From assembly GCF_900095215.1 (NCBI RefSeq), contig NZ_LT606949.1, positions 920,250-978,083 on the forward strand: a DNA stretch of 57,834 bases. The letters are read 5' to 3'. This DNA comes from Polynucleobacter necessarius. GTDB lineage: Bacteria > Pseudomonadota > Gammaproteobacteria > Burkholderiales > Burkholderiaceae. Below, piece by piece: positions 28,745-39,226 of this stretch (within the stretch, counting starts at the first letter, position 1; each line of letters opens with the position of its first letter). Below the pieces are notes generated by a model. The model was not told where the DNA came from. It saw nothing but the letters and a program-made list of their open reading frames with translations, and did not search any database. The translations under genes and the position numbers were made by a program.

Positions 28745-30547
28745 TTAAGCTACTTCTTCCGGGAAATATTTATGAATACAGCGGATTGGATTTGGAGCGG
28801 CTTGACCTAGACCACAAATAGAAGCGTCAACCATCACGGTTGCTAGATCTGCTCAAGTTTCCTGATCCCAGGATTTAGCCTGCATCAATTGCGCAGCCTT
28901 GCCTGTACCCACGCGACAAGGAGTGCAGTGACCACAACTCCTCATGCTCAAAGAAGTGCATGACATTCAACGCCATATCGCGTGCTTTTTCTTTATCTCT
29001 CAACACCATGACTTCGGCTGATCCGATGAAACATCCATAAGGCTGCAAAGTATCACAGTCGAGCGGAATGTCGTTCATAGTTGCTGGCAAGATACCGCCA
29101 GATGCTCCGCCTGGTAAATAACCGTAGAACTTGTGACCCTCTTGCATGCCGCCACAATATTCATCAATCAGTTCTTGGATGGTAGTACCTGCTGGCGCTA
29201 GTTTTACTCCTGGTTTCTTCACACGGCCACTGACGCTAAAGCTACGCAGCCCCTTGCGGTCATGACGACCGCAAGAACTAACACTCGGGGCCACGTTGCA
29301 CAATATCGCGCACCCAATAAAGCGTCTCAAAGTTGTGCTCTAAAGTTGGCCTACCAAATAAACCAAATTGAGCGATGTATGGAGGACGCATGCGAGGTTC
29401 GCCGCGCTTTCCTTCGATACTTTCAATCATTGCGGACTCTTCACAACAAATATAGGCGCCTGCGCCGCGACGCAACGCAATATTGGGGCAACTGGAATGG
29501 AGGATTAGCCTTGAGCTTTGCCACTTCCGCCTCGAGCAACTCTCGACAACCATGGTATTCATCGCGCAAATAGATGTAGAAAGCATCGATGCCCACTACA
29601 TTTGCAGCAATCAACAATCCCTATAAGAAACGATGGGGGTCGCGCTCCAAGTAAGTGCGATCTTTAAATGTCCCTGGCTCACATTCGTCGATATTGACTG
29701 CCATCAACTTTGGAGCAACTTGATCTTTTACAATGCGCCACTTACGACCCGCCGGAAATCCTGCGCCGCCTAAACCGCGCAGACCAGAATTCTCCATGGC
29801 TTGAATGATGCTCTCGGCATCTTTCAAGCCTTCATCAATTTCTTTGGCTAAAGCGTAACCGCCTTGAGCGCGATAAGACTCGTAACCCACATAATCAGGG
29901 AAAACTGCTTGCATCTCACCCTGTGGTGAAATGCCCTGCTCGGCCAATGAAGCTGGATCAAAGTTGGCGTCATCTTTTGCCATTGGCTGAGTAGTGAGCT
30001 TATTGCTTACAGCAGCTTTCACCTTGTCGGTCGTCGCAAACAAAACGGGATATTGATGAACTACGGCTACAGGCGCCTGCTCGCATCGACCCACGCAAGG
30101 GGCTGCAACCACTTTAATCTTGGGATTGCCCAGGATGCTTAGCAATTTTTCTAATAAGTTTTGCGCGCCAGCCAACTCACAGGCAATGCCATCGCAAACA
30201 CGAACAATGATATCCGCAACTGGATCATCACTGCGCACTACTTCGAAGTGATGATAGAAGGTGGCTACTTCATACACTTCAGCCATCGGCAAATTCATTT
30301 CCTTAGCCAAGGCAACTAAGTGGCGATCGTGCAAGGCAAGGTATTCATCATTTAACTTGTGAAGATTTTCAATCAGCAAGTCGCGACGATGTGGTGCGTT
30401 ACCAATTAATTGACGCACTTCAGCGATTGAAGCATCATCCGCTTGGCGCCCCTTCAACTTACTCTTACGGCGAATGGTTTCCATCAAATCACCTGAAGTT
30501 GCAACCGCAACCACTTTGACCTCTCCAGAAGGCTTTGGATGATTCAT
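28745..30547 (-). pseudogene. fdsB: Formate dehydrogenase beta subunit (NuoE-NuoF fusion type), several lesions
   Basis: The first 308 residues contain a NuoE-like 2Fe-2S domain (VCDGIACELAGAQ, APCVGRCEQAPVAVV) joined to a NuoF-like FMN domain (GLRGLGGAGFPAGRKWR, NIDECEPGTFKDR). A TAG at 29621-29623 interrupts DPHRFL-stop-GLLIAANVVG, and further frame changes follow near 29485, 29285 and 28945, with TGA at about 28860. The 4Fe-4S region and the end (SICGLGQAAPNPI) are still readable. The subunit would pass electrons from formate to NAD+. With fdsA deleted, formate oxidation is lost. Confidence 0.85.
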
Positions 30548-30750
30548 AGTTCGTAGTCTCTAATTTTTATAGTTATTGCTATTTTTGCTTTGCACCACTG
30601 CAACGCTTTATCCCGTTTTGCCAACCAAAAACCCTGCTAAGCCAAATACTTAGCAAATCCATTGATATGCAAAATAACGCTTTATTTTGGGTTATTTAAT
30701 GCCCTAAGTCCTTGACGTTGCTCCAGGACTTGAATTCAGGGTTTACCCTG

Positions 30751-30977
30751 TTAAAGGAGGGATGGTGAAGACTTGTCGCCAGGCGGCAAAGAGTAATCCA
30801 ACTTGCGCTCATATAGTCTGGCTTTGTAACAGTCTTGATAGCCCTTACTGCCAATTTGCCAGCCGATAGACGTACAGCCATCCTGGGCGGCCTGCTCAAT
30901 CGAGCCACAACCAGCCAGACCCAAAAGAGCAACTATACAATGGATATAAAGAAAATGTGCAATTTTATTGAATTCAT
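30751..30977 (-). pseudogene. Small lipoprotein, frameshift in signal peptide
   Basis: One frame gives a lipobox-like signal (VALLGLAGC-GS) followed by SIEQAAQDGCTSIGWQIGSK and a short basic/aromatic tail, stop at 30751-30753. No start codon is present in that frame; the plausible start MNSIKLHIFFISIV (ATG 30975-30977) is in another frame and hits TAG. A shift near 30930 would join them, giving about 75 residues. Family not recognised. It is only 10 bases downstream of the DUF748 gene. Confidence 0.55.
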
Positions 30978-30987
30978 GACCTCAAGT

Positions 30988-33408
30988 CTACTTGATGCTG
31001 ATCGCAACATCGAGAGGAATACCCTCTTTCCCAGCCTCTACCGTCTTCACTTCACCCAGCTGAATGCGATCTTTTAGACTGGGGTCTGCTTTGACCATAA
31101 ACCCATAAGCCGCCTTTGCCCTAGTTTTTGCTAATTCTTTCAACTCAGAGTCCGTTACTTCAATACCCGCAATTAACTCGGCGTGTAACTGCTCGTTTCG
31201 TTTCTCGCCATCTGGAAGCATCAACAGTCGCTGACCCAACTTGATGCGTCCAACATATTGAGCGTATGCCGCCTTTAAGCCAGCCTGAACTCTTGGGTCT
31301 GACAGGCTCGGTGCGGGAACCGGCTCACCCGGAGTTAACTTGAATCCCGCATCCTTCAAAATAGCCGTATCCGCTTTTGCCCTGGCAAGCTCTTTCCTGT
31401 CCTGTACAGAATCGTAAGTACCAATAACCTCTAAACTGGAGTTAGGTCGTTTGACCAGGTATTCACCAAACTGTTCTAGCCGATCTTGATCGGCCGCCAA
31501 GAACACGGCTTCGCCAGGAACGGCATTGATGTCCTCCTCACCACCAAGACCCATTATGGCCGCCAAGGCCCTAAACGGTGCTGTAGCAATATTCGTCAAA
31601 ACATTGCTAATAGCCTGCCACACCAAGCCACTCGCACTAAATTCTGGAGAATCAACATTACGAGCGATGCGAACCGTTACGTCAATGGTGTGATCTGAAT
31701 CCTCTAGCAAAGCGATTGCCAAACCCAGGGGCAACTTTTTGCCAGTAAATTCCGGCACTTCATCACCTAACACCACCTTCTTGATGATGATTTGATTGCT
31801 ACCATTTAACTCGCCATCTTTAGCGCGGTAATTTAAATTGAGATTGAGGCGACCGCTGGCAATCTGATAGCCAGCAAATGTCATCACCGCAGGATTGAAA
31901 GCGGACAAGGGTAAGTTCCGATAGGTCATCGTGATGTCATGGTTGCGTCTTGGATCATCAAAAGACGCCTGCCCTTTCGCCCGCATGCTTCCCGAACCTA
32001 CAACGGCCCCATCCATAGCCACAGTGGCAAAACGTCCAGGAGTATTGCTAACTCCTAAAAGCGTGGCATTAAATTTTTTCAGATCCAACTTCAAATTTGG
32101 GCGCATTGCTAAATCAGAAAAGAACACCTCACCATTCCTCAAATTGATAGAACGAATATCCAAATTGAATTCGGATGATTTATCTGGCTTAGAAGAATGT
32201 ACAGTGTCAGGTTTCGAATCAGCAGCGGGTTTAGAAAACAATCTTCTGAAATTAGAAAAACCGTCTTCATTAACTTCAAACTGGAGGGTTGGTGCATTGA
32301 TCACGATCTCGTCAATGGCAAGCGCGTTACTCGATCTCTGTTTTGACTTAAGGCTTCTGTACTCAAGCTTACGAACATCCGCCATCTTCCACACAATCAA
32401 CGGCGTTTTTTGCCCCTTCTCCAGGACGGATAAGTCTGAAATATGAATATCACCAGAAACCACATCGGCACTGCCGCCAATACCAACTGTTAGCCCTGCA
32501 TTCATAACACCACTTTCACCGACTAACTCCTTGTTGGCCGGCAACAAGGAAATAATGGGCGCCATTGACAGGTTCTGAATCTCCACCTTTCCATATACTG
32601 ATTTTGAATCGGTATTGAAATCCCAATGGGAGTTGATTCTGCCATCATCTAGCCTCATATTCAATTGCGCGCCTAATTTACCTGGCTGAGGATTATCCAA
32701 TCCACCAGTAATGGCAACGTGCTGATAGGCAACGCTCTTATTCATACCGGGTATCGCTATCTGCAAGGCTCCAAGATTAAAGTCATATTGCCCACGAACT
32801 CCTGTAACCACACCATTCTTATCGTAGTTAGCCACATCAAGCATCTTCATCGTAAAAGGTTTGAGCTCTTCCTTGAGTTTTCTTGAGTCATCCTGCAGGC
32901 TGAATGATGCGGAGTTCACCAATAACTCATCAATGGATATTTTGAGTGGCTTCTTGGGTTTGCTCGGATCGGAAGATGGTAATGATTTCTCAACAGATGC
33001 GATGAATTCTTGCCAATTCCACACTCCTGAATGAGCGCTCTTAGGTAATCGCTTTTCTACCAGCACCTTAGGGTCTTCAAGCAAAATCTCATCAAAACCT
33101 AATTCACCCAATATGAGCTTGGTCCATTTCAGAGTAATGGCGAGCTTTTTAAACTCCAACAGCTTGGAGCCACCCTCTTTTGCCAGATGAAGACTATCAA
33201 GCTCAATCTTGAGTCTTAGCGGAGAAATGCTGAGATCTTGGTAAGCAAGGTCGTAGCCAATCTTGTCGCCAAATTCAGCGACTGACTTTTTAACAAAGCC
33301 TGGGACCATTAGATGCGCCCCTGCCCAAAAAATCATTGCGCACAAGAACATTGTGGCAGCGAATCGAATCAGCCACTTAGTCAGACGAGGAAATTGACTT
33401 AGAACCAT
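30988..33408 (-). CDS. DUF748-domain, AsmA-like envelope protein
   Basis: Intact and long (806 residues from ATG 33408; an upstream TTG at 33435 would add nine). One N-terminal membrane helix (LIRFAATMFLCAMIFWAGA) is followed by a repetitive, beta-rich periplasmic region with two DUF748 blocks, as in proteins related to AsmA/TamB that are thought to bridge membranes or affect outer-membrane lipid transport. Near the C-terminus it reads LEVIGTYDSVQDRKELARAKAD, an OmpA-like-helix pattern seen at the end of this family. The survival of so large a gene, when the MCE transporter is broken, suggests an important envelope role. Confidence 0.8.
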   Translation of the reverse strand: MVLSQFPRLTKWLIRFAATMFLCAMIFWAGAHLMVPGFVKKSVAEFGDKIGYDLAYQDLSISPLRLKIELDSLHLAKEGGSKLLEFKKLAITLKWTKLILGELGFDEILLEDPKVLVEKRLPKSAHSGVWNWQEFIASVEKSLPSSDPSKPKKPLKISIDELLVNSASFSLQDDSRKLKEELKPFTMKMLDVANYDKNGVVTGVRGQYDFNLGALQIAIPGMNKSVAYQHVAITGGLDNPQPGKLGAQLNMRLDDGRINSHWDFNTDSKSVYGKVEIQNLSMAPIISLLPANKELVGESGVMNAGLTVGIGGSADVVSGDIHISDLSVLEKGQKTPLIVWKMADVRKLEYRSLKSKQRSSNALAIDEIVINAPTLQFEVNEDGFSNFRRLFSKPAADSKPDTVHSSKPDKSSEFNLDIRSINLRNGEVFFSDLAMRPNLKLDLKKFNATLLGVSNTPGRFATVAMDGAVVGSGSMRAKGQASFDDPRRNHDITMTYRNLPLSAFNPAVMTFAGYQIASGRLNLNLNYRAKDGELNGSNQIIIKKVVLGDEVPEFTGKKLPLGLAIALLEDSDHTIDVTVRIARNVDSPEFSASGLVWQAISNVLTNIATAPFRALAAIMGLGGEEDINAVPGEAVFLAADQDRLEQFGEYLVKRPNSSLEVIGTYDSVQDRKELARAKADTAILKDAGFKLTPGEPVPAPSLSDPRVQAGLKAAYAQYVGRIKLGQRLLMLPDGEKRNEQLHAELIAGIEVTDSELKELAKTRAKAAYGFMVKADPSLKDRIQLGEVKTVEAGKEGIPLDVAISIK

Positions 33409-33444
33409 TGAATGCAATACAAAAACTTTAATCAATCAAATCAT

Positions 33445-33762
33445 TTACTGCGCAGGTGGAAAGCCTACTTTTTGAGTCCACATATTATTAAATACGTGAA
33501 TAACCGGTTTCTCATAAACACCCGCTTTAGTGAAAGGCTCGTCCTTTAACCAAGCATTTACATCTCCCCTACTTGGAAAATCAATTGCAAGCAAGCTGCC
33601 AACAGTAGTCTGACCATCTTCAGAGGTAAGGGGTCCAGCAAAAGCCATGCGATCAGCCAGTTTCGCTAAATAAGCGCGGTGCTCAGGCCGAATCTGAACG
33701 CGCAAATCAGCAGCGCCAGGGCGATCCATCAACAAGATTGCAAAAATCATCTTTCTATCCAT
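33445..33762 (-). CDS. YciI-family small protein
   Basis: Intact, about 105 residues (or 101 from the second ATG at 33750, which has a better spaced upstream purine stretch). It has the YciI/dimeric ferredoxin-like layout: FAILLMDRPG, RPEHRAYLAKL with the conserved His, and FPSRGDVNAWLKDEPFTKAG. YciI proteins are small enzymes of mostly unknown reaction. It precedes the DUF748 gene by 36 bases in the same direction. Confidence 0.85.
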   Translation of the reverse strand: MDRKMIFAILLMDRPGAADLRVQIRPEHRAYLAKLADRMAFAGPLTSEDGQTTVGSLLAIDFPSRGDVNAWLKDEPFTKAGVYEKPVIHVFNNMWTQKVGFPPAQ

Positions 33763-33820
33763 CTGCTAATTGGTTTTTTAATACTTACTCACCAAGATAC
33801 TACGGCAAGTTATAAAAGAA

Positions 33821-33845
33821 AAAAAACCACCCGAAGGTGGTTTCA
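33821..33845 (-). terminator. Rho-independent terminator after tRNA-Ser(GGA)
   Basis: On the minus strand AAACCACC-TTCG-GGTGGTTT is followed by TTTTTCTTTT. The hairpin has a stable TTCG-type tetraloop. It lies just 3' of the tRNA gene. Confidence 0.8.
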
Positions 33846-33853
33846 ATACTGCT

Positions 33854-33944
33854 TGGCGGAAGGGGCGGGATTCGAACCCGCGGTAGGCTATTAACCTACG
33901 CACGCTTTCCAGGCGTGTGACTTAAACCGCTCATCCACCATTCC
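33854..33944 (-). tRNA. tRNA-Ser (anticodon GGA), CCA encoded, acceptor mismatch
   Basis: A 91-base class II tRNA: anticodon stem CACGC/GCGTG with loop CTGGAAA (anticodon GGA), long variable arm GTAGG-TTAATAG-CCTAC, T arm GCGGG-TTCGAAT-CCCGC, CCA at 33854-33856. The acceptor is GGAATGG against CCCTTCC, which leaves a T-C mismatch at pair 5-68 where T could have been G. The D stem reads GAT/GTC. The mismatch may weaken but not necessarily abolish folding. Confidence 0.93.
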
Positions 33945-34004
33945 GTACAGCCCCAGATTATACGGTTGCCGAAAGGGTTTGCTCTTAAAAACAGCTATAA
34001 GCGC

Positions 34005-35972
34005 TTACAGAGACTCTTTGAGTTGGTCCAAAATCGCTGGATTTTCAAGGGTTGAAGTGTCTTGAGTGACCTCTTCGCCTTTAGCAATCACGCGCAAGAG
34101 ACGGCGCATGATCTTGCCAGAACGGGTTTTCGGCAAGTTATCACCGAAACGCACGTCCTTAGGCTTGGCGATTGGGCCAATCTCTTTACCGAGCCAGTTG
34201 CGCAACTCAGTAGCAACCTTTTTCGCATCCTCACCAGTCGGACGACCGCCTTTCAGCACCACGAATACACAAATCGCTTCGCCAGTCAGATCATCAGGGC
34301 GACCTACTACTGCTGCCTCAGCGACCAATGGGTTAGCAACCAAGCAAGATTCAATCTCCATCGTTCCCATGCGGTGACCGGAAACGTTCAACACGTCATC
34401 AATACGACCGGTAATGGTGAAATAGCCAGTGTCTTGATTACGGATCGCGCCATCACCTGCGAGATACAAAGTGCCGCCCAACTCATCTGGGAAATAGGAT
34501 TTCACAAAACGATCTGGGTCATTCCAAATCGTGCGAATCATTGAAGGCCATGGACGCTTCACAACCAAAATACCGCCTTGACCATTTGGAACATCAACAC
34601 CCGCTTCATCAACGATAGCCGTTTGAATCCCTGGCAATGGCAATGTGCATGAACCTGGAATCATTGGGGTTGCGCCAGGCAATGGGGAGATCATATGACC
34701 ACCAGTTTCGGTTTGCCAGCAAGTATCCGCGATTGGGCAACGTGAGCCACCCACATTTTCGTAGTACCACATCCACGCTTCTGGATTAATCGGCTCGCCA
34801 ACAGAACTCAAGAGACGCAATGAAGATAAATCAAAACTCTTTGGATGCACAGTTTGATCATTACTAGAGGCTTTGATCAAAGAACGAATCGCTGTTGGAG
34901 CTGTATAAGATGCCTTATGTTTTTGAATCATTTCCCAGAAACGTCCAGCATTTGGATATGTTGGCACGCCTTCAAACACAATCTCAGTGGCGCCAACAGC
35001 GAGTGGGCCATAAGTAATATATGAGTGACCCGTTACCCAACCAATGTCAGCAGTACACCAGAACACGTCATTTGGTTTGATGTCAAAGGTCCACTTCATT
35101 GTGAGAATGGCCCACAAGAGGTAACCGCCGGTAGAGTGCTGAACACCTTTTGGTTTACCGGTTGAACCTGATGTGTAAAGAATGAACAATGGATGTTCAG
35201 CGCTTACCCACTCTGGATCGAAAGTCGTTGTTTCATTCGCTACGATTTCTTGCATCCAAACGTCACGGCCTGCCTGCATCGTAATATCAGTGCCAGTGCG
35301 CTTGCTCACAATCACATTCTTTACTTTAGGGCATTCACCAGTCGAGAGCGCTTCATCGCAAATGGCTTTGAGTGGCAATGCTTTGCCGCCACGGAACTGT
35401 CCGTCTGCGGTAATCACTGCAACAGCACCAACGTCCATAATGCGATCGCGCAAAGCTTGCGCAGAGAAGCCACCAAATACAACGGAGTGAATCGCGCCGA
35501 TACGAGCGCATGCTTGCATGGCAACAATACCTTCAATGGTCATCGCCATATAGATAATGACGCTGTCACCAGAATTGATGCCCATCTTACGGAGTACGTT
35601 TGCCATTTTGCAAACACGCTCCAGCCTCTCTTTGTAAGTTACTTTGGTTACTGTGCCGTCATCGGCTTCAAAAATGATGGCTTTCTTATCACCTAAACCC
35701 GCCTCAACTTGACGATCTAAGCGGTTATAAGAGACGTTCGTTGTGCCATCCTCAAACCATTTATAGAAAGGCGCTTTGGACTCATCCAATACTGTAGTAA
35801 AGGGCTTTTTCCAGTAGATGTTCTCGTTAGCAAGGCGACCCCAGAAACCGTCGTAATCTTTTTCAGCGTCGGCGCAAAGCTTGTTATAGGCTTCCATGCC
35901 CGGAATCGCCGCACCCTTAACAAAGTCCGACGGTGGGTTAAAAACGCGGTTTTCTTGCTTTAATGGTTCCAT
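34005..35972 (-). CDS. acs: Acetyl-CoA synthetase
   Basis: Intact at 655 residues. It activates acetate with ATP and CoA to acetyl-CoA through acetyl-AMP. Adenylate-forming motifs are present: [12 protein letters not shown] (P-loop), [46 protein letters not shown] and [16 protein letters not shown], and the C-terminal [11 protein letters not shown] with the lysine commonly acetylated in Acs. It is divergent from fumarase with 187 bases between. Retention suggests acetate is a carbon source for this organism. Confidence 0.96.
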   Translation of the reverse strand: MEPLKQENRVFNPPSDFVKGAAIPGMEAYNKLCADAEKDYDGFWGRLANENIYWKKPFTTVLDESKAPFYKWFEDGTTNVSYNRLDRQVEAGLGDKKAIIFEADDGTVTKVTYKERLERVCKMANVLRKMGINSGDSVIIYMAMTIEGIVAMQACARIGAIHSVVFGGFSAQALRDRIMDVGAVAVITADGQFRGGKALPLKAICDEALSTGECPKVKNVIVSKRTGTDITMQAGRDVWMQEIVANETTTFDPEWVSAEHPLFILYTSGSTGKPKGVQHSTGGYLLWAILTMKWTFDIKPNDVFWCTADIGWVTGHSYITYGPLAVGATEIVFEGVPTYPNAGRFWEMIQKHKASYTAPTAIRSLIKASSNDQTVHPKSFDLSSLRLLSSVGEPINPEAWMWYYENVGGSRCPIADTCWQTETGGHMISPLPGATPMIPGSCTLPLPGIQTAIVDEAGVDVPNGQGGILVVKRPWPSMIRTIWNDPDRFVKSYFPDELGGTLYLAGDGAIRNQDTGYFTITGRIDDVLNVSGHRMGTMEIESCLVANPLVAEAAVVGRPDDLTGEAICVFVVLKGGRPTGEDAKKVATELRNWLGKEIGPIAKPKDVRFGDNLPKTRSGKIMRRLLRVIAKGEEVTQDTSTLENPAILDQLKESL

Positions 35973-36159
35973 GCTTCACAGCCCTCTATCAAATCATCCA
36001 TAATCTAAAATCAACTACAAACGCGAGCAAATGTCGCAAAATGACAGGTTTTCACCCTCAAGATCTAAGCAGATAAGTGAAAACACTTGGGATTTGCTCT
36101 ATGGCAAACCCTTAAAATGGGGCAAACCTTACTAATAATGTGGAAATAAGCCAAAAACC

Positions 36160-37683
36160 ATGACCAATATTAAACAAAACGACCTCATTCAAAGCGTTGC
36201 GGACGCCTTTCAATTTATCTCCTACTATCACCCCAAGGACTTCATTACCGCCATGGGCAAGGCTTATGAACTCGAACAAGGTCACGGCGCCAAAGATGCG
36301 ATCGCGCAAATTTTGACCAATAGCCGGATGTGCGCGGAAGGCCATCGTCCAATGTGTCAGGACACCGGCATTGCTGTGGTTTTCCTCAAAATTGGTATGA
36401 ATGTGCAATGGCCAGATGCCACGATGAGTGTTTCTGAAATGGTGAATGAAGGTGTGCGTCGCGCCTACCTCAATCCTGACAACACCTTGCGCGCTTCCGT
36501 ACTAGCGGATCCAGCAGGCAAACGCAAAAATACTGGCGATAACACTCCAGCAGTAATCCATTACGCAATCGTTCCGGGTGATGATGTGGAAGTCATCTGC
36601 GCCGCTAAAGGTGGCGGTTCAGAAAACAAAGCGAAGATGGTGATGCTCAATCCATCAGATTCGATTGTGGACTGGGTTCTCAAAACCGTCCCTATGATGG
36701 GCGCCGGTTGGTGCCCGCCCGGCATCTTGGGAATTGGTATTGGTGGCACACCAGAAAAAGCCATGCTCATGGCCAAAGAATCATTGATGGAGCAAATTGA
36801 TATTCAAGAACTTATCGCTCGAGGAGCGAAGACACGCGCAGAAGAATTACGTTTAGAGCTTTATGAAAAAGTAAACAAGCTTGGTATTGGCGCGCAAGGT
36901 CTTGGTGGCTTGGCTACTGTTCTCGATATCAAAATCATGGAATACCCAACACATGCCGCTTCATTACCTGTGGCAATGATTCCAAACTGCACAGCTACCC
37001 GTCACGTGCATTTCCATTTACATGGTGATGGCCCAGCCAAGCTAGACAAACCTTCGCTATCTGACTGGCCAACAGTGACCTGGACACCGGATGTTCAGAA
37101 ATCCAAGCGTGTGAACTTAGATACTTTGACAGCCGCAGAAGTAGCCAGCTGGAAACCAGGCGAAACACTATTGCTAAACGGCAAAATTTTGACTGGTCGC
37201 GATGCGGCACACAAACGCATTCAAGATATGCTCGCCAAAGGGGAGGAGCTACCAGTGAGCTTCAAAGATCGAGTCATTTATTACGTTGGCCCTGTTGATC
37301 CAGTACGTGATGAGGCGGTTGGCCCTGCGGGACCTACAACAGCAACACGCATGGACAAGTTCACAGAGATGATGCTGGCTAAAACTGGGCTGATCTCCAT
37401 GATTGGTAAAGCTGAGCGTGGCCCAGTAGCGATTGAGGCAATCAAGAAACATAAGTCCGCTTACTTAATGGCTGTTGGTGGAGCTGCTTACTTGGTATCT
37501 AAAGCAATTCAGACCTCTAAAGTGGTTGGCTTTGCCGACTTAGGCATGGAAGCGATTTATGAGTTTGATGTCAAAGACATGCCTGTGACAGTTGCAGTCA
37601 ACTCTGAAGGCATTTCGATGCACGAGACTGGACCGAAAGAATGGCAAGCGAAGATTGGCGGAATTCCGGTCAAGCTTGCTTAG
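36160..37683 (+). CDS. fumA: Fumarate hydratase, class I
   Basis: Intact at 507 residues, the length of class I (iron-sulfur, heat-labile) fumarases. It hydrates fumarate to malate in the TCA cycle. Cysteine-bearing segments for the 4Fe-4S cluster are visible: HRPMCQDTGIAVVFLKIG, GWCPPGILGIGIGGT and MIPNCTATRHVHFHL. The C-terminal half contains GRDAAHKRI and GPVDPVRDEAVGPAGPTTATRM, the usual beta-subunit-like part. fumA is used as a class label; no second fumarase is in the window. Confidence 0.95.
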   Translation: MTNIKQNDLIQSVADAFQFISYYHPKDFITAMGKAYELEQGHGAKDAIAQILTNSRMCAEGHRPMCQDTGIAVVFLKIGMNVQWPDATMSVSEMVNEGVRRAYLNPDNTLRASVLADPAGKRKNTGDNTPAVIHYAIVPGDDVEVICAAKGGGSENKAKMVMLNPSDSIVDWVLKTVPMMGAGWCPPGILGIGIGGTPEKAMLMAKESLMEQIDIQELIARGAKTRAEELRLELYEKVNKLGIGAQGLGGLATVLDIKIMEYPTHAASLPVAMIPNCTATRHVHFHLHGDGPAKLDKPSLSDWPTVTWTPDVQKSKRVNLDTLTAAEVASWKPGETLLLNGKILTGRDAAHKRIQDMLAKGEELPVSFKDRVIYYVGPVDPVRDEAVGPAGPTTATRMDKFTEMMLAKTGLISMIGKAERGPVAIEAIKKHKSAYLMAVGGAAYLVSKAIQTSKVVGFADLGMEAIYEFDVKDMPVTVAVNSEGISMHETGPKEWQAKIGGIPVKLA

Positions 37684-37724
37684 TCCATTTGCTCGCAGAG
37701 TTTTAAGCGAAACCCGGCACCCCA

Positions 37725-38534
37725 TTGGCACTCATCGGAGTATTTGATTCTGGCGTTGGAGGCTTATCCATTTTGGATGAGGCTCTACACCAGCTTCCCC
37801 AGCACGATTACATTTATCTTGCCGACTCCGCTAACGCACCCTACGGAGAGAAATCGAGCGAGTGGATCGCCTCACGTAGCCTCAGCTTATGCAAACTATT
37901 AGCAAGTAGAGGGTGTAATGCCATTGTGGTTGCCTGCAATACCGCAACCGCTGAAGCGATTAAACAAATACGAGCGCAACTCTCTATCCCCATCATTGGC
38001 GTAGAGCCTGGCATCAAGCCTGCGGCAATGCAGTCTCAAAATCATATTGTGGGCGTCTTGGCCACCGAGGCAACCCTCAAAAGCGATAAATTCAATGCCT
38101 TATTAGCAACGCTGCCCAGTGACTGTCGCTTCATTAAGCAAGCAGGAGCAGACTTAGTTCCTCTGATAGAAGCGGGCAAAGCCGATGGTCAAGACACTTT
38201 AGAGTTACTAGCCACGCATCTCGAGCCCATTCAAGATGCAGGCGCTGATACCTTGGTATTGGGATGCACTCACTACCCTTTTTTAAGGAAAGCGATCTGC
38301 AAGTTGCTTGGAGAGTCGATTACCTTAATTGATACCAGCGATGCTGTTGTTAGGCAGTTAAAGCGACAACTAGAAACCATTAAACAGAGTAGCAACCCCA
38401 AATCCACTTTTGGATCGATTCTATTGATGAGCAGTAAAGATGAAAAATCTCTGCTATCGATGGCGCAAGATTTAATGTCTGCTGATTTGACAATGTATTC
38501 AGTGCAAGCACGTATCTTAGGCGAGGCAGGATGA
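37725..38534 (+). CDS. murI: Glutamate racemase
   Basis: Intact, 269 residues, from a TTG start at 37725. It converts L-glutamate to D-glutamate for peptidoglycan. It carries VFDSGVGGLSIL with the catalytic Asp-Ser pair, YLADSANAPYGEKS, the first catalytic cysteine in VVACNTATAEA and the second in VLGCTHYPFL. It lies 41 bases after fumarase and overlaps the start of tonB by four bases (ATGA), so these may be co-transcribed. Confidence 0.93.
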   Translation: MALIGVFDSGVGGLSILDEALHQLPQHDYIYLADSANAPYGEKSSEWIASRSLSLCKLLASRGCNAIVVACNTATAEAIKQIRAQLSIPIIGVEPGIKPAAMQSQNHIVGVLATEATLKSDKFNALLATLPSDCRFIKQAGADLVPLIEAGKADGQDTLELLATHLEPIQDAGADTLVLGCTHYPFLRKAICKLLGESITLIDTSDAVVRQLKRQLETIKQSSNPKSTFGSILLMSSKDEKSLLSMAQDLMSADLTMYSVQARILGEAG

Positions 38535-39221
38535 GTGCTCTACTGAAAAATGTGGATGTCTATATTCCATTCAATAAAACTGAACGCATCATTATTGGCA
38601 TCGTATTGCTTTTACATGCCCTCCCTGCTTTAGAGTTTTTGCACTTGAGCAAACGCACCCACGCACATTGATGATGCGCGCGTCATGGCAAACTTGGTCA
38701 GCCCAGAATTAGCCAGTCAAAGCCAGCAACCTCCTGCGGCTACTCCGCCAAAACCAAAAGAGGAGAAGAAAGCTATTCAGGAAAAGCCGAAAGAAAAACC
38801 TACTGATAAACCCAGCTCCACCCAGGCACAACAAGCGCCACAACAAAATCAAACTCAGAGCAAATCGGATGCGCAGACCCAAAATGCATCTGTAGCCCCC
38901 GCTACCAGTGGGGGTGCTAGCGGAACTCCAATTCAAACCGACATTGGTAAACTAGTTGTGCTTTACCAGCCAGATGCGGATGCTTACTACCCTTCATTCT
39001 CAAAACGTGCCGGTGAACAAGGCGCAGTCGTAGTGCGATTGATTATTGACGAAACGGGTAGCGTAGAAGATGTGGCGTTACTGCAATCAAGCACCTTCCC
39101 TAGGTTAGATCGCGCGGCTACTGATATTGGCAAACGCTATCGCTTCAAACCTTTTTTAGTAAATAGCTCACCCCAAAGAATTTCCACTAATCTTTTAATC
39201 AAATTTAACCTCAAGCATTAA
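38531..39221 (+). pseudogene. tonB: TonB energy-transduction protein, frameshift after the membrane anchor
   Basis: ATG 38531 begins a cytoplasmic stub and membrane helix RIIIGIVLLLHALPALEF with the conserved His typical of TonB. After KRTHAH the frame hits a stop; the rest (DDARVMANLVSPELASQ, a Pro/Lys/Gln-rich spacer, then TonB C-terminal domain GAVVVRLIIDETGSVEDVAL and FKPFLVNSS) continues in another frame from about 38665. Without the anchor the periplasmic domain is useless even if translated from ATG 38685. exbB and exbD follow and look open. Confidence 0.88.
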
Positions 39222-39226
39222 TCAAT

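Noticed and set aside
30696..30932. Basic 78-codon minus-strand frame
   Set aside because: The neighbouring frame encodes a better product, with a lipobox and a balanced composition; this one is Arg/Leu-rich shadow.
31931..32446. 171-codon plus-strand frame opposite the DUF748 gene
   Set aside because: Antisense shadow of a well-supported gene with no protein family signal.
34062..35696. Several long plus-strand frames opposite acs
   Set aside because: They are shadows of the acs coding strand: no ribosome-binding sites, no recognisable domains, and acs itself is a complete family match.
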